The notes under the pieces are model-generated. The model had not been told where the DNA came from. It ran no database searches and worked only from the letters and a program-made list of their open reading frames with translations. A DNA stretch of 64,000 nt from Moraxellaceae bacterium (GTDB taxonomy: Bacteria > Pseudomonadota > Gammaproteobacteria > Pseudomonadales > Moraxellaceae): assembly GCA_029237815.1 (NCBI GenBank), contig JAQZBP010000002.1, positions 62,001-126,000 on the forward strand, in the 5' to 3' direction. Shown piece by piece: positions 10,378 through 19,505 of this stretch (position 1 is its first letter; every line of letters begins with the position of its first letter). Position numbers and translations under genes: made by a program.

Positions 10378-11562
10378 TCAGGCGACCACGCCACCCTGGC
10401 GCAGGGCCGCGATCTGCTCGTCGCCGTAGCCGAGCTGCCCGAGCACTTCGTCGGTGTGTGAGCCGAGTTCGGTGCCGATGTGGCGGAAGCTGGGCGGCGT
10501 CTTCGAGAACTTGATGGCGGAGCCGAGCTGCTTCTGCATCGTGCCGTCGGGGCGCGGCACCTCCACGATCAGGTCGCGCGCCTGGATGTGCGGGTGCCGG
10601 CAGGCCTCGGCAAAACTCAGCACCGGCTCGGTGCAGGAATCGACACCGGCGAACACGGCCTCCCACTCGGCAAAAGTCTTCTTCTTCATTTCGGCGGCAA
10701 TCTCCGCCTTCAGCGCGGCGACCACCTCCGTCACGCCCATCACCATGCCCTGCGGCGCGAGTTCCGGGCGGCCAATCGCGGCACAGAAGGCCATGAAGAA
10801 CTGGGGCTCGAGGCCACCCACGGAAAAGTGGCGGCCGTCCTTCGTCTCGTAGCAGTCGTAGAAGGAGCCGCCATTGAGCTGGGTGCCTTCCATTTCCGGC
10901 TGGATGCCCGCCACCAGCGCCGGCGGCGCGGTGAGCGCATGCAGGGTGAAGGCCGCATCCGTCATGGAGATGTCCACGAACTGGCCCTCGCCGGTCTGCT
11001 GGCGATGGATCACGGCGGCCAGGATGCCCATCACGGCGTGGCAGGAGCCGCCCGCCACGTCGGCGATCTGTACCGACACCGGCGCGGGGCCGGTTGCCTT
11101 GCGGCCGTTGTAGCTCAGCACGCCGGCAATCGAGAGGTAATTCATGTCATGGCCGGCGCGGTCCTTGTAGGGGCCGGTCTGGCCGTAACCGGTGATGGCG
11201 CAGTAGATGAGCCTCGGATTGATCGCCTTCAGGGCCTCGTAGCCGACGCCGAGGCGATCCATGACGCCAGGACGGAACTGCTCCACCACAATGTCGTATT
11301 CGGCCACCAGTTTACGGATCAGCTCCACGCCCTCAGGCTTTTTGAGGTCCACGGCGATGCCGCGCTTGCTGCGGTTCAGGAAGGCATGCGCAGCGGACAC
11401 GCCGGCCTCGTGCGGGGGCATGATCCGGCACAGGTCCGGACGGCTCGGCGACTCCACGCGCAGCACCTCGGCGCCCATGTCGGCGAGCAGCATGGTGCCG
11501 AAAGGCCCGGGCAGCAGTCCGGAGAAATCGAGCACCTTGAGCGAGGACAACGGACCGGGCAT
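10378..11562 (-). CDS. CaiB/BaiF family CoA-transferase or alpha-methylacyl-CoA racemase
   Basis: A 394-residue class III CoA-transferase-family protein. It opens with LKVLDFSGLLPGPFGTMLLA and continues with LADMGAEVLRVESP, AFLNRSKRGIAVDLKKPEG, an EQFRPGVMDRLGVGYE segment and ITGYGQTGPYKDRAGHD containing the conserved catalytic-region Asp. The family includes CoA-transferases and alpha-methylacyl-CoA racemase; the full-length conserved frame does not decide between them. The ATG at 11562 has AAGGAG seven bases upstream. It is probably co-transcribed with the MpaB-like gene. A palindromic operator candidate lies about 150 bases upstream. Confidence 0.88.
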   Translation of the reverse strand: MPGPLSSLKVLDFSGLLPGPFGTMLLADMGAEVLRVESPSRPDLCRIMPPHEAGVSAAHAFLNRSKRGIAVDLKKPEGVELIRKLVAEYDIVVEQFRPGVMDRLGVGYEALKAINPRLIYCAITGYGQTGPYKDRAGHDMNYLSIAGVLSYNGRKATGPAPVSVQIADVAGGSCHAVMGILAAVIHRQQTGEGQFVDISMTDAAFTLHALTAPPALVAGIQPEMEGTQLNGGSFYDCYETKDGRHFSVGGLEPQFFMAFCAAIGRPELAPQGMVMGVTEVVAALKAEIAAEMKKKTFAEWEAVFAGVDSCTEPVLSFAEACRHPHIQARDLIVEVPRPDGTMQKQLGSAIKFSKTPPSFRHIGTELGSHTDEVLGQLGYGDEQIAALRQGGVVA

Positions 11563-11909
11563 GGAATGGCTCCTTGAATGACTTACGGTAAATGCGAATG
11601 CGATTTCAGGTTTTACCACAAGGCCGTGAGGATACCTGCCCCGCCCCTGCAACCAATGACAGGCCCGTCCAAAACGATTGACCAAAGTGCTCAAGCCCTG
11701 CGTTGCACGCCTTGACAGGATACGTCTAGTATCTGTCCAACCTGTGGCAAGTCATTGGTGGGGCTGGAAAATTCCCTACCTCGGGGGAAGTACCCGGCAG
11801 CTGCAGACGAACTACGGCCGCAAGGCCGGGACAGTCGCGCAAGGGAGATGCAGCGACTGCCGCCCCTGCCCGGTTCGCCGGTGTGAATCATTCCGCTCCC
11901 GAGGTTGCC
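11563..11909. promoter_or_regulatory. Divergent promoter region between CoA-transferase and acyltransferase genes
   Basis: No gene is visible in these 347 bases, which separate two divergent transcripts. The region is slightly AT-richer near 11580-11615. It holds an imperfect palindrome with a promoter-like pair (see separate entry). Small frames here have no ribosome site or conserved sequence. Confidence 0.6.
11703..11737 (+). promoter_or_regulatory. Candidate promoter overlapped by a palindromic operator
   Basis: TTGCAC (11703-11708) and TAGTAT (11727-11732) are separated by 18 bases and resemble -35/-10 boxes reading toward the acyltransferase gene. Over the -10 lies an inverted repeat GACAGGATAC - GTCTA - GTATCTGTC (11714-11723 and 11729-11737), perfect apart from one extra G in the left arm. 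This geometry suits a dimeric repressor such as a TetR or GntR protein. The regulator is not identified. Confidence 0.4.
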
Positions 11910-12815
11910 ATGCTTGGCTTTCTGCCTGCGCCACTGATTGCGTTCATCTTCCTTCCGCTCCTGGTCGCCAACACCCTCCTGTTCTCCGTGCTGATCCTTC
12001 TGGTGATGCCGCTGCGTTTCCTGATGCCGACACACCGGCTGCGCACGGCGATTGCCGCCCTGCTCATCGCCTTCGCCGAGACCTGGTGCCGCATCAACAA
12101 CCAGGTGCTGTTCCGACTGCTCCCGCGCATCGAGTGGGATATTTCCTTGCCGGAAGGCCTGAGCAAACGTCACTGGTACTTCGTCATTTCCAATCACCAG
12201 AGCTGGATCGACATCTTCGCCCTGTTTTACGTCTTCACCGACCGCATTCCCTTCCTGAAATACTTTCTCAAGCAGGAACTGCTCTACGCGCCCTTCTGGG
12301 GCCAGGCCATGTATGCACTCGACTATCCCTTCATGAAGCGCTACTCGAAGGAAACGCTGCAGCGCCACCCCGAACTCAAGGGCAAGGACATCGAGACCAC
12401 GCGGCGCTCCTGCGAGAAATTCCGCCACACGCCGGTGTCGGTCATGAATTTCCTGGAAGGCACGCGCTTCACGACGGTGAAGCATGACCGCCAGCAGTCG
12501 CCCTATCGTTACCTGCTCAAGCCCAAGGCCGGCGGCATGGCCCTGGCACTCTCCGCACTCGGCGACCAGATGAGCTGCCTGCTCGATGTGACCATCCACT
12601 ATCCGGACGGCAAGCCCACGTTCATGGACTTCTGCTGCGGTCGCCTCCGCCGCGTCGTCGTCCGTGTGCACAAGCGCGAGATTCCCCACGAGGCGTTCAC
12701 CTGCGACTACGAGAACGACGCCGAATTCCGCGAGAGCTTCCAGACCTGGACGGCGGCACTGTGGACGCGGAAAGATGCCGAGCTCGCCCGCCTGCAAGAA
12801 AAGGAGGGCGAGTGA
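11910..12815 (+). CDS. PlsC-type 1-acylglycerol-3-phosphate acyltransferase (YihG-like)
   Basis: A membrane acyltransferase of 301 residues transferring acyl chains onto a lysophospholipid-type acceptor. Two hydrophobic stretches lie at about 2-40 and 50-75. Motif I is NHQSWID (the NHx4D catalytic pair) and motif III is FLEGTR. The length and the KYFLKQELLYAPFWGQAMYA segment resemble E. coli YihG rather than short PlsC. The ATG at 11910 has GAGG seven bases upstream; an in-frame GTG nine codons earlier is less well supported. Its stop overlaps the ATG of the DUF349 gene (TGATG), so the two are translationally coupled. Confidence 0.9.
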   Translation: MLGFLPAPLIAFIFLPLLVANTLLFSVLILLVMPLRFLMPTHRLRTAIAALLIAFAETWCRINNQVLFRLLPRIEWDISLPEGLSKRHWYFVISNHQSWIDIFALFYVFTDRIPFLKYFLKQELLYAPFWGQAMYALDYPFMKRYSKETLQRHPELKGKDIETTRRSCEKFRHTPVSVMNFLEGTRFTTVKHDRQQSPYRYLLKPKAGGMALALSALGDQMSCLLDVTIHYPDGKPTFMDFCCGRLRRVVVRVHKREIPHEAFTCDYENDAEFRESFQTWTAALWTRKDAELARLQEKEGE

Positions 12816-15490
12816 TGCTGGGCAATCTCTTTCGCAGCACGCCCAAGTGGCAGAGCCCGAAATCGCAGAAACGCATCGAGGCGCTGGCGGAGCTCGACCC
12901 GGCCAGCGAAAAGGAACTGCAGATCCTGCTGAAGCTGGCGCGCGAGGACAGCGAGCCTGCGGTGCGCCGCGAGGCAGTCAAGTACCTGACCGACCTCGAG
13001 GTGATCGCGCAGATCCAGAAGCGCGACCTCGAGGCGCCGGTACGCGAGGCGGCCACGCAGCGCCTGCAGGACCTCATTGCCGGCAAGAACGGCAACCCGC
13101 TCGGCCTGGAGCAGCGGCTTGCCGGCATCCGGCGCATCGGCACGCCGTCCATGCTGGTCTGGATCGTGCGCGAGGCCGACCACATCGACGTGAAGCTCGC
13201 GGCTATCGCCCAGTTGAACGACGAGATGTTCCTGGACGACATCGCCCGTCACTCCAGCATTGCCCGGCTGCGGCTGGCGGCGGCGGAGCGCATCGCCACG
13301 CCCGCCATCCTGGAAGCCCTGGCCGAGGCCAGCAAGCAGAAGGACAAGAATGTCTACAAGGCCATCCGCGCCCGCCTCGACGAAAGCAGCCAGCAGCAAA
13401 AGGAGGCCCGCGCCCTGCAGGACAGGCGCGAGTCACTTTGCGAGGCCATGGAGCATCACGCCCGCTCCGCGCTGAACCCGCTGTACACCGCCAAGGCCGA
13501 GAGCCTGCGCCAGCAGTGGCAGGACGCACAGGGCCCGGAAGACGCCGCACTCGCCGAGCGCTTCGAGACCGCCTTCGCCCTCGCCTGGCGACAGATCAGT
13601 GAAATCGCCGCCGCGGCCCAGCGTGAGGCCGACTCCGCGCAGGCGCGCGAGGAGATGCAGCAGGCCGTCGCCACCCTCGATGCCACGCTCCAGGCCTGGC
13701 GCGGGCAGGACGACTTCGACCTGCCTTCCCTTGCCGCCACGCGCAAGACCCAGCGCCTGCGCTGGGAACTCGCCATCGGCTTGCAGGCGGCGCCGGAACC
13801 TCTGGCCCGTCGCTACGGCGAACTCGATGCGCAGCTCGACCGGCTGGAGCAGATGCTGGTGCAGTGGCAACAGGACAGCCTCGTGGTGGAAGCCACCCTC
13901 GCCCGCCTTCCGCAAAGCGATGGCGCCGAGCGCGAGCAGACGCTGCAGGCCTTGCTGCAGACACTCGAGGTCTACCGCGAGTTCGGCGTCGCGCTACCGG
14001 CTCTGCTGTTGCAGGTTCCCGCGCCCGACAAGGGCGCCGGGAAGCCCTCGAACGCACCGCCCGCGGATGCGGCCGAAAAATCTGCGCAGCAGGAAAAGCT
14101 CCGCTCGAAGCTCGACATCCTCGCCGCCAGCATCAAGGCCGGCCATACGCGCGACGCCAGCAAGCAGCTGCGCAAGGCGCAGGAGTTCGCGCGCGAGCAG
14201 CACCTGCACGACTCCCGGCTCGGCGAGCTCGCGGCGCAGCTGCAGGAGCTGAAAAGCTGGGCCGGCTTTGCCGTGCAGCCCAAGAAAGAGGCGCTGATCT
14301 CCCGCATGCAGGCCCTGGCGGCCCATGAAATGGATCCGGACGACAAGGCCGACGCCATTCATGCGCTGCAGGAAGAGTGGAAGACCCTGGGTGTCGCCGA
14401 CGCCACGGTGGAGCAACCGCTGTGGGAGCAGTTCAAGGCGGCCGGTGACGCCGCCTTCGAACCCTGCCGCGCGCATTTCGCGGCGCAACGGGAGCTGCGC
14501 CAGCAAAACCTCGAGAAGCGCAGTGCGCTCTGCCAGCAGCTGGAGGAGTACCTCGCCGCGCTGCCGGCACCGGCCGAGCCCGGCATGGACTGGAAAAAAC
14601 ACGAGGCCATCCTGCGCACCGCGCGCAAGGAATGGCAGCAGCTGCATCCCAGCGACCGCCACAGGACACGGCCGGTGCAGGAGCGTTTCAATTCGGTGCT
14701 GGAGGCACTCGAGAAGCGCCTGCACGAAGTGCAGTCACGCCACGAAGCGCAAAAACGCGAGCTGATCCAGCGCACCCGTGCGCTGCTCGAGGCGCCGGAC
14801 CTGCGGGCTGCCTGCACGGAGGCCCGCCAGTTCCAGCAGGACTGGAAGGCGATCGGCCAGGCACATGCCAAGGTCGACCATCGTCTCTGGCAGGAATTCC
14901 GCGCTGCCTGTGACGCCCTGTTCGGCAAACGCGACGAGGCGGTCAAATCCCGCCAGGAGTCATTCAATGCCTCCGTGCAGCGCGCGGAGGAATTGATCGC
15001 GGCGTGCGAAGCACTGGTCGCCGGCGAAACCCGCGCCATGCCCTCTGCTGCAGCTGAACTCGAAACTGCCTTTCAGGCTCTCGCGCTGCCGCGCGAAAAT
15101 TCGCAGGCGCTGAAACAGCGCTTCCAGACGGCACGCCAACGGGTCGACCAGGCCTGCCGCCAGCAGCAGGAATGCGAACGCCGGGAAAAGCAGGACAACG
15201 TGGTGCGCGCCTGGGAACAGAAGGCGACGCCTGCCGACGGCACGGCGAGCAAGGCCGGACAACTGCTGCTCGATCTCGAGATCCTGCTGGAGATTCCCTC
15301 TCCCACGCCCCTGCAGGACGCCCGACGTGAACGCCAGATGCAGCGGCTCCAGGCCAGGGGGCTGCGCCGGAGCAGCGACGAAGCCGGCAGCCTGCTCGCC
15401 GAACTGCTGCAAACGGCGCCGACGCAGGAGCAGTTGCCGGAGATGGCGGAGCGGCTGCGTCAGGTACTGCAGAAAACCGAGCGGCAATAG
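12815..15490 (+). CDS. Large DUF349-repeat protein
   Basis: An 891-residue, highly charged, probably all-helical cytosolic protein. Residues 1-200 resemble HEAT-like repeats (LDPASEKELQILLKLARED, PAVRREAVKYLTDLEVIAQI). The remainder holds several DUF349 units, seen as recurring W-x(n)-W patterns such as ALQEEWKTLGVADA, EQPLWEQFKAAGDAAF, QQDWKAIGQAHAKVDHRLW and EFRAACDALFGKRDEA. DUF349 proteins of this size are common in gammaproteobacteria, but their function is not established. It overlaps the acyltransferase gene by one base, suggesting linked expression and possibly envelope-related work. No signal peptide or membrane helix. Confidence 0.85.
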   Translation: MLGNLFRSTPKWQSPKSQKRIEALAELDPASEKELQILLKLAREDSEPAVRREAVKYLTDLEVIAQIQKRDLEAPVREAATQRLQDLIAGKNGNPLGLEQRLAGIRRIGTPSMLVWIVREADHIDVKLAAIAQLNDEMFLDDIARHSSIARLRLAAAERIATPAILEALAEASKQKDKNVYKAIRARLDESSQQQKEARALQDRRESLCEAMEHHARSALNPLYTAKAESLRQQWQDAQGPEDAALAERFETAFALAWRQISEIAAAAQREADSAQAREEMQQAVATLDATLQAWRGQDDFDLPSLAATRKTQRLRWELAIGLQAAPEPLARRYGELDAQLDRLEQMLVQWQQDSLVVEATLARLPQSDGAEREQTLQALLQTLEVYREFGVALPALLLQVPAPDKGAGKPSNAPPADAAEKSAQQEKLRSKLDILAASIKAGHTRDASKQLRKAQEFAREQHLHDSRLGELAAQLQELKSWAGFAVQPKKEALISRMQALAAHEMDPDDKADAIHALQEEWKTLGVADATVEQPLWEQFKAAGDAAFEPCRAHFAAQRELRQQNLEKRSALCQQLEEYLAALPAPAEPGMDWKKHEAILRTARKEWQQLHPSDRHRTRPVQERFNSVLEALEKRLHEVQSRHEAQKRELIQRTRALLEAPDLRAACTEARQFQQDWKAIGQAHAKVDHRLWQEFRAACDALFGKRDEAVKSRQESFNASVQRAEELIAACEALVAGETRAMPSAAAELETAFQALALPRENSQALKQRFQTARQRVDQACRQQQECERREKQDNVVRAWEQKATPADGTASKAGQLLLDLEILLEIPSPTPLQDARRERQMQRLQARGLRRSSDEAGSLLAELLQTAPTQEQLPEMAERLRQVLQKTERQ

Positions 15491-15561
15491 CGGCAGGGCA
15501 CACATGATTCAGGCCCGCCCGGATCACGCATCTGGAAAGGGAGCTCGGGCGCGTCGGCGCT

Positions 15562-16218
15562 TCAACGCAGCGACTTCAGCGCTTTCTCGATCAGGGGCCA
15601 GGCGTTGTCCAGCAGCACCTGCTGTGCCGCCGCGGTGGGGTGGATGCCGTCCGCCTGCAGGGTCACAAGCTGGCCGTCCTTGCCTGCCAGGAAAAAGGGC
15701 AGCAGCGGCACTTTCTCCTGTTCGCTGACAGTGACGAAGGTCTTCTCGAACGCTTCGGTGTAGACCCGCCCGTAATTGGGCGGGATCTTCATGCCGAAGA
15801 GCAGCACCTGCGCACCCGAGCCGCGCGCCGCATCGATCATCTTCTTCAGGTTGGCCGCGATCGCCTTCGGCGGCTGGCCGCGCAGGCCATCGTTGCCGCC
15901 GAGCTCGATCACCACGATGTCGGGATCATGCCGCGCCAGCAGCGGCGGCAGGCGCAGGCTGCCACCCGACGTCGTCTCGCCGCTCAGGCTGCCGTTGATG
16001 ACGCGATGCTTGCCGGGCGCTGTTTTGTCCAGCTTTTGTTGAAGCCGCACGACCCAGCCGCGGTTTGCTTCCAGCCCATACGCGGCGCTGATACTATCGC
16101 CGAAGACCAGAATCGTGGCGGCCCCGGCAGTGCCTGCCAGCAGCGGCGCTGCGAGCAGGAACAGCAGCCGGGCCGCGATCAGCCAGCGTCTTCCGATGCC
16201 TTCAGATTGAAGTGACAT
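15562..16218 (-). CDS. tesA: Periplasmic thioesterase/lysophospholipase TesA (SGNH)
   Basis: Multifunctional acyl-CoA thioesterase I/protease I/lysophospholipase L1 of the periplasm. The 218-residue precursor has a signal peptide ending near AGA (residue 33). Block I is VFGDSISAAYGL with nucleophile Ser42, the oxyanion region is INGSLSGETTSGG, block III is ELGGNDGLRG, and block V is QADGIHPTAAAQ supplying Asp and His. Its start codon lies just two bases from the start of the oppositely oriented ABC gene, the same tesA / ybbA-ybbP arrangement found in E. coli, so both promoters must lie within each other's coding sequence. Confidence 0.95.
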   Translation of the reverse strand: MSLQSEGIGRRWLIAARLLFLLAAPLLAGTAGAATILVFGDSISAAYGLEANRGWVVRLQQKLDKTAPGKHRVINGSLSGETTSGGSLRLPPLLARHDPDIVVIELGGNDGLRGQPPKAIAANLKKMIDAARGSGAQVLLFGMKIPPNYGRVYTEAFEKTFVTVSEQEKVPLLPFFLAGKDGQLVTLQADGIHPTAAAQQVLLDNAWPLIEKALKSLR

Positions 16219-16220
16219 TC

Positions 16221-16898
16221 ATGCCCCCAGAGATTCTGATTGCCGCCGAGTCCGTCTCGAAATCCGTTGCGACCGGCACTGCCGCCCTGTCGATTCTCCA
16301 TGACGTGAATCTCGCGATCAAACGCGGCGAGAGCGTCGCCATCATCGGCGCCTCCGGCTCCGGCAAGACCACCCTGCTGGGCCTGCTCGCCGGGCTGGAC
16401 ACGGCCACCACGGGCAGCATCCGGCTTTGCGGCAGCGCACTCGAGTCGCTCGACGAGGATGGCCGCGCCGCGCTGCGCAAGCAACACGTCGGCTTCGTCT
16501 TCCAGTCTTTCCTGCTCATGCCCGCGATGACGGCGCTCGAGAACGTGATGCTCGCGCTCTCGGTGAACCGCCGCGGCAATGCCGATACGGCGCGCGAATG
16601 GCTGGCACGCGTCGGTCTCGCCGATCGTCTCGAGCACACGCCGCGGCAGCTTTCCGGCGGCGAGCAGCAACGCGTCGCCCTCGCGCGCGCCTTTGCCGGC
16701 CAGCCCGACATCCTCTTCGCGGACGAGCCCACCGGCAACCTCGACAGCCGCACCGGCCAGCAGATCATCGACCTGCTGTTCGCGCTGAACGCCACCGCCG
16801 GCACCACGCTGGTGCTCGTCACGCACGACGAACAGCTCGCTGCACGCTGCCAACGCCAGTTGCGCCTGGACAACGGTCAGCTGCAGGAAGTGCGCTGA
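16221..16898 (+). CDS. ybbA: ABC transporter ATPase, YbbA/LolD type
   Basis: A 225-residue ATPase of the MacB/LolD-like (type VII) exporter class. The Walker A is GASGSGKTT, the signature is LSGGEQQR, Walker B is ILFADEPTG, and the H-loop is VLVTHDE. It partners the following FtsX-type permease, whose ATG overlaps this stop codon (TGATG). In E. coli YbbA-YbbP is a mechanotransmission-type ABC pair beside tesA; its substrate is not firmly known. ATG at 16221 is chosen; a GTG at 16212 is also in frame and would overlap tesA. Confidence 0.93.
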   Translation: MPPEILIAAESVSKSVATGTAALSILHDVNLAIKRGESVAIIGASGSGKTTLLGLLAGLDTATTGSIRLCGSALESLDEDGRAALRKQHVGFVFQSFLLMPAMTALENVMLALSVNRRGNADTAREWLARVGLADRLEHTPRQLSGGEQQRVALARAFAGQPDILFADEPTGNLDSRTGQQIIDLLFALNATAGTTLVLVTHDEQLAARCQRQLRLDNGQLQEVR

Positions 16899-19378
16899 TG
16901 GCCTTCCCCTGGCGCGAGTCCTGGGCCTGGTTCCGGCGCGACCTGCGCACCGGCGAACTTACGCTGCTGCTGCTCGCGCTGGTGCTGGCCGTGGCAGCCA
17001 CCACCAGCCTGCGCTTTTTCAGCAGCGGCGTCGAAAAGCGCCTGCAGCAGGAAGCCGCCCGCCTCCTCGCCGCCGATCTTGTCGTACGCGGCAGCCGCCC
17101 CGTACCCGACACATTCGCCGAGCAGGCACTGACGATGGGGCTCGATGTCACCGGCACGCTGGAATTCTCCAGCGTCCTCATCCACGGCGACGAGTTCCAG
17201 CTGGCGTCCGTCAAGGCGGTCGGCACAGGCTACCCCCTGCGCGGCGAACTACGCCTGCGCGAGGGCACGAAGGAGCGCGGCGTCACCCGCATCCCCGCCG
17301 CCGGTGAAATCTGGCTCGACAGCCGCCTGCTCACGCTGCTCAAGCTCGGCATCGGTGACACGCTGCAACTTGGCGATGCCACGCTGCGCGTCGGCGCAGT
17401 GCTTGCCTACGAGCCCGGCCAGGGCGGCTTCAGCGGCTTTTCGCCACGCGCGCTCATGAACCTCGACGACGTGCCGGGCACGGGCGTCGTGCAGCCCGGT
17501 TCACGCCTGCGCTATCAGTTGATGCTGCGGGGAAGCGAAGCCGGCATCGTCGCGTACCGGGAGCGCATCACACCGCAACTCGGCATCGGCATGAAGCTGC
17601 TCGACATCCGTGAGGGACGCCCCGAAGTCGGCACGCCGCTGGCGCGCAGCCAGAGCTATTTCAGCCTCGCCACCATCGCCGCCGTGGTGCTCGCGGGGCT
17701 CGCGATCGTGGTCAGCAGCCGCCGCTTCGCCGAGCGCCACTTCGACCTGCAGGCGCTGCTGCGCTGCCTCGGCGCCTCGCGACGCGACGCGCTGAACCGC
17801 CTGCTCGGGGAAATGTTCTGGCTATGGCTGGTCGCCATCTTCCTCGGCGCCGCTCTCGGCATCCTGGCGGCGCAGTTGCTCACGCTGCTGCTCAGCGGCC
17901 TGCTGCCAGGCGGCGAGCCACTCTTCACACTGGGACGTCCGCTGCTGACCGGCATCCTCACCGCCACCCTGACGCTGCTCGGCTTTGCGTTGCCGGCGCT
18001 GATCGCACTGGGCGGCATCACTCCGTTGCGTGTGCTCCGGCGCGATCTGCCGACGCTGTCGTGGTCGCGCTGGGCGGCCATGTCCTGTGCCCTGGTCGCG
18101 CTCTTGATCCTGCTCACCGTCGAGACCGGCCAGGCGAAACTCGCTTTCATCGTGATCGTCGGGGGCAGCGCTGCCGCGCTGCTGGCCTGGCTCGGCCTCG
18201 CCTGGCTGCTGCAACGCCTGCGTCGGGCCACGGCGCTGCCGGCGCTCGCCTCCGTGCTGCGTGATCCGCGCGAGAGCAGCACGCAAATCCTCGGGCTTGC
18301 CCTCGGCCTTACCGCGCTGCTGCTGGTGGCCAGCCTGCGTATCGAACTGCTCTCCGCCTGGCAGGGGAAGATTCCCGCCGATGCGCCCAACCAGTTCGCG
18401 CTCAACATCACGCCCGACGAGCGCGTGGCGTTCGCCACCTTCCTCCGCGACAAGGGCGTCGACGCCATGGCTGATCCGTATGCGGTCGTGCGTGGTCGCC
18501 TCACCGCAGTCAACGGTAAGCCGGTGCAGAGCGCGGTGAGCAAGGAAAGCGACGACGGTCGCGATGAGTCGCTCAACCGCGAGCTGAACCTGACCTGGCG
18601 CAGCGCGCTTCCCGACGGCAACCAGTTGCTGGACGGGGACTGGCGGGCGCAAGCGAAGCCCGGTTCGCCGGCGCCCGTCTCCGTCGAGCAGAAGCTGGCC
18701 GACAGGCTCGGCCTCGGCCTCGGCGACCGCCTGCGCTTCACCATGGCAGAGGGTGAACTCGAGGCCGAGGTCACCAGCCTGCGGTCGGTCGAGTGGGACA
18801 GCTTCCAGCCCAACTTCTACTTCATTTTTCCGCCGGGCGTCCTGGACGCCTTCCCGGCCAGCTACCTCACGAGCTTCCATGTGCCGTCAGTGGAGAGGCG
18901 CATGCTCACGGAGCTCGTGCAGACCTTTCCCACCGTCATCCTGATCGACGTGGCGACCATGATGGGCGAAGTCCGCCGCCTGCTCGACCAGGTCGCACGA
19001 GCCGTGGAGGCCGTGCTGCTGTTCGTGCTCGCCGGCGGCCTCCTTGTGATCGCCTCGCATGTGCTGGCCAGCCTCGATGCGCGCCGCTACGAGGCCGCCC
19101 TGTTGCGCGTGACCGGTATCAGCCGACGCGACCTGCAGTTGCGGCTGGCCAGCGAGTTTGTCTTCATCGGCGCCCTGGCGGGCCTCGTGGCGGCGCTGCT
19201 CAACGAGCTGCTGGCCGCCGTGATCTATGCCCGGGTCCTTGATCTGGCGCCGGTGCTGCATCCGGCGCTGTGGTGGCAGGCGCCGCTGGCCGGCGCCGTG
19301 CTGGTGCTGACGGCCGGCCTGCCGGGCGCGCGCCAGGCCTGGCGCGCCAGCCCGCTGCTGGTGCTGCGGCGCAGCTGA
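16898..19378 (+). CDS. ybbP: FtsX/MacB-like ABC permease, YbbP type
   Basis: An 826-residue inner-membrane permease. A first helix (about 20-40, LTLLLLALVLAVAATTSLRF) is followed by a long periplasmic domain (about 41-240), then a three-helix FtsX unit, a fourth helical cluster near 390-480, a second periplasmic region (about 490-690) and a final FtsX unit ending GLPGARQAWRASPLLVLRR. This duplicated 10-helix layout fits YbbP. With YbbA it probably moves or extracts lipid-linked material at the inner membrane, consistent with the neighbouring TesA lysophospholipase. The start overlaps the ybbA stop. The same frame is open far upstream, but that part is antisense-type shadow of ybbA. Confidence 0.92.
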   Translation: MAFPWRESWAWFRRDLRTGELTLLLLALVLAVAATTSLRFFSSGVEKRLQQEAARLLAADLVVRGSRPVPDTFAEQALTMGLDVTGTLEFSSVLIHGDEFQLASVKAVGTGYPLRGELRLREGTKERGVTRIPAAGEIWLDSRLLTLLKLGIGDTLQLGDATLRVGAVLAYEPGQGGFSGFSPRALMNLDDVPGTGVVQPGSRLRYQLMLRGSEAGIVAYRERITPQLGIGMKLLDIREGRPEVGTPLARSQSYFSLATIAAVVLAGLAIVVSSRRFAERHFDLQALLRCLGASRRDALNRLLGEMFWLWLVAIFLGAALGILAAQLLTLLLSGLLPGGEPLFTLGRPLLTGILTATLTLLGFALPALIALGGITPLRVLRRDLPTLSWSRWAAMSCALVALLILLTVETGQAKLAFIVIVGGSAAALLAWLGLAWLLQRLRRATALPALASVLRDPRESSTQILGLALGLTALLLVASLRIELLSAWQGKIPADAPNQFALNITPDERVAFATFLRDKGVDAMADPYAVVRGRLTAVNGKPVQSAVSKESDDGRDESLNRELNLTWRSALPDGNQLLDGDWRAQAKPGSPAPVSVEQKLADRLGLGLGDRLRFTMAEGELEAEVTSLRSVEWDSFQPNFYFIFPPGVLDAFPASYLTSFHVPSVERRMLTELVQTFPTVILIDVATMMGEVRRLLDQVARAVEAVLLFVLAGGLLVIASHVLASLDARRYEAALLRVTGISRRDLQLRLASEFVFIGALAGLVAALLNELLAAVIYARVLDLAPVLHPALWWQAPLAGAVLVLTAGLPGARQAWRASPLLVLRRS

Positions 19379-19505
19379 CGCGGAGGCGCTAGCATCGGCA
19401 GCACTTCCTGCCCACCCGCCCGGTGAGGATTGATTCCGGAGAACTGCATCCCTTTTGCGCTCTCTGCGCGCGGGCCCCGTTTATGGCAATCCGGCAAGGA
19501 GCCTC

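Noticed and set aside
16427-16897. Upstream extension of the YbbP frame
   Set aside because: Overlaps the ATPase gene in another frame and is Arg/Ala-rich; the coupled ATG at 16898 fits the family start.
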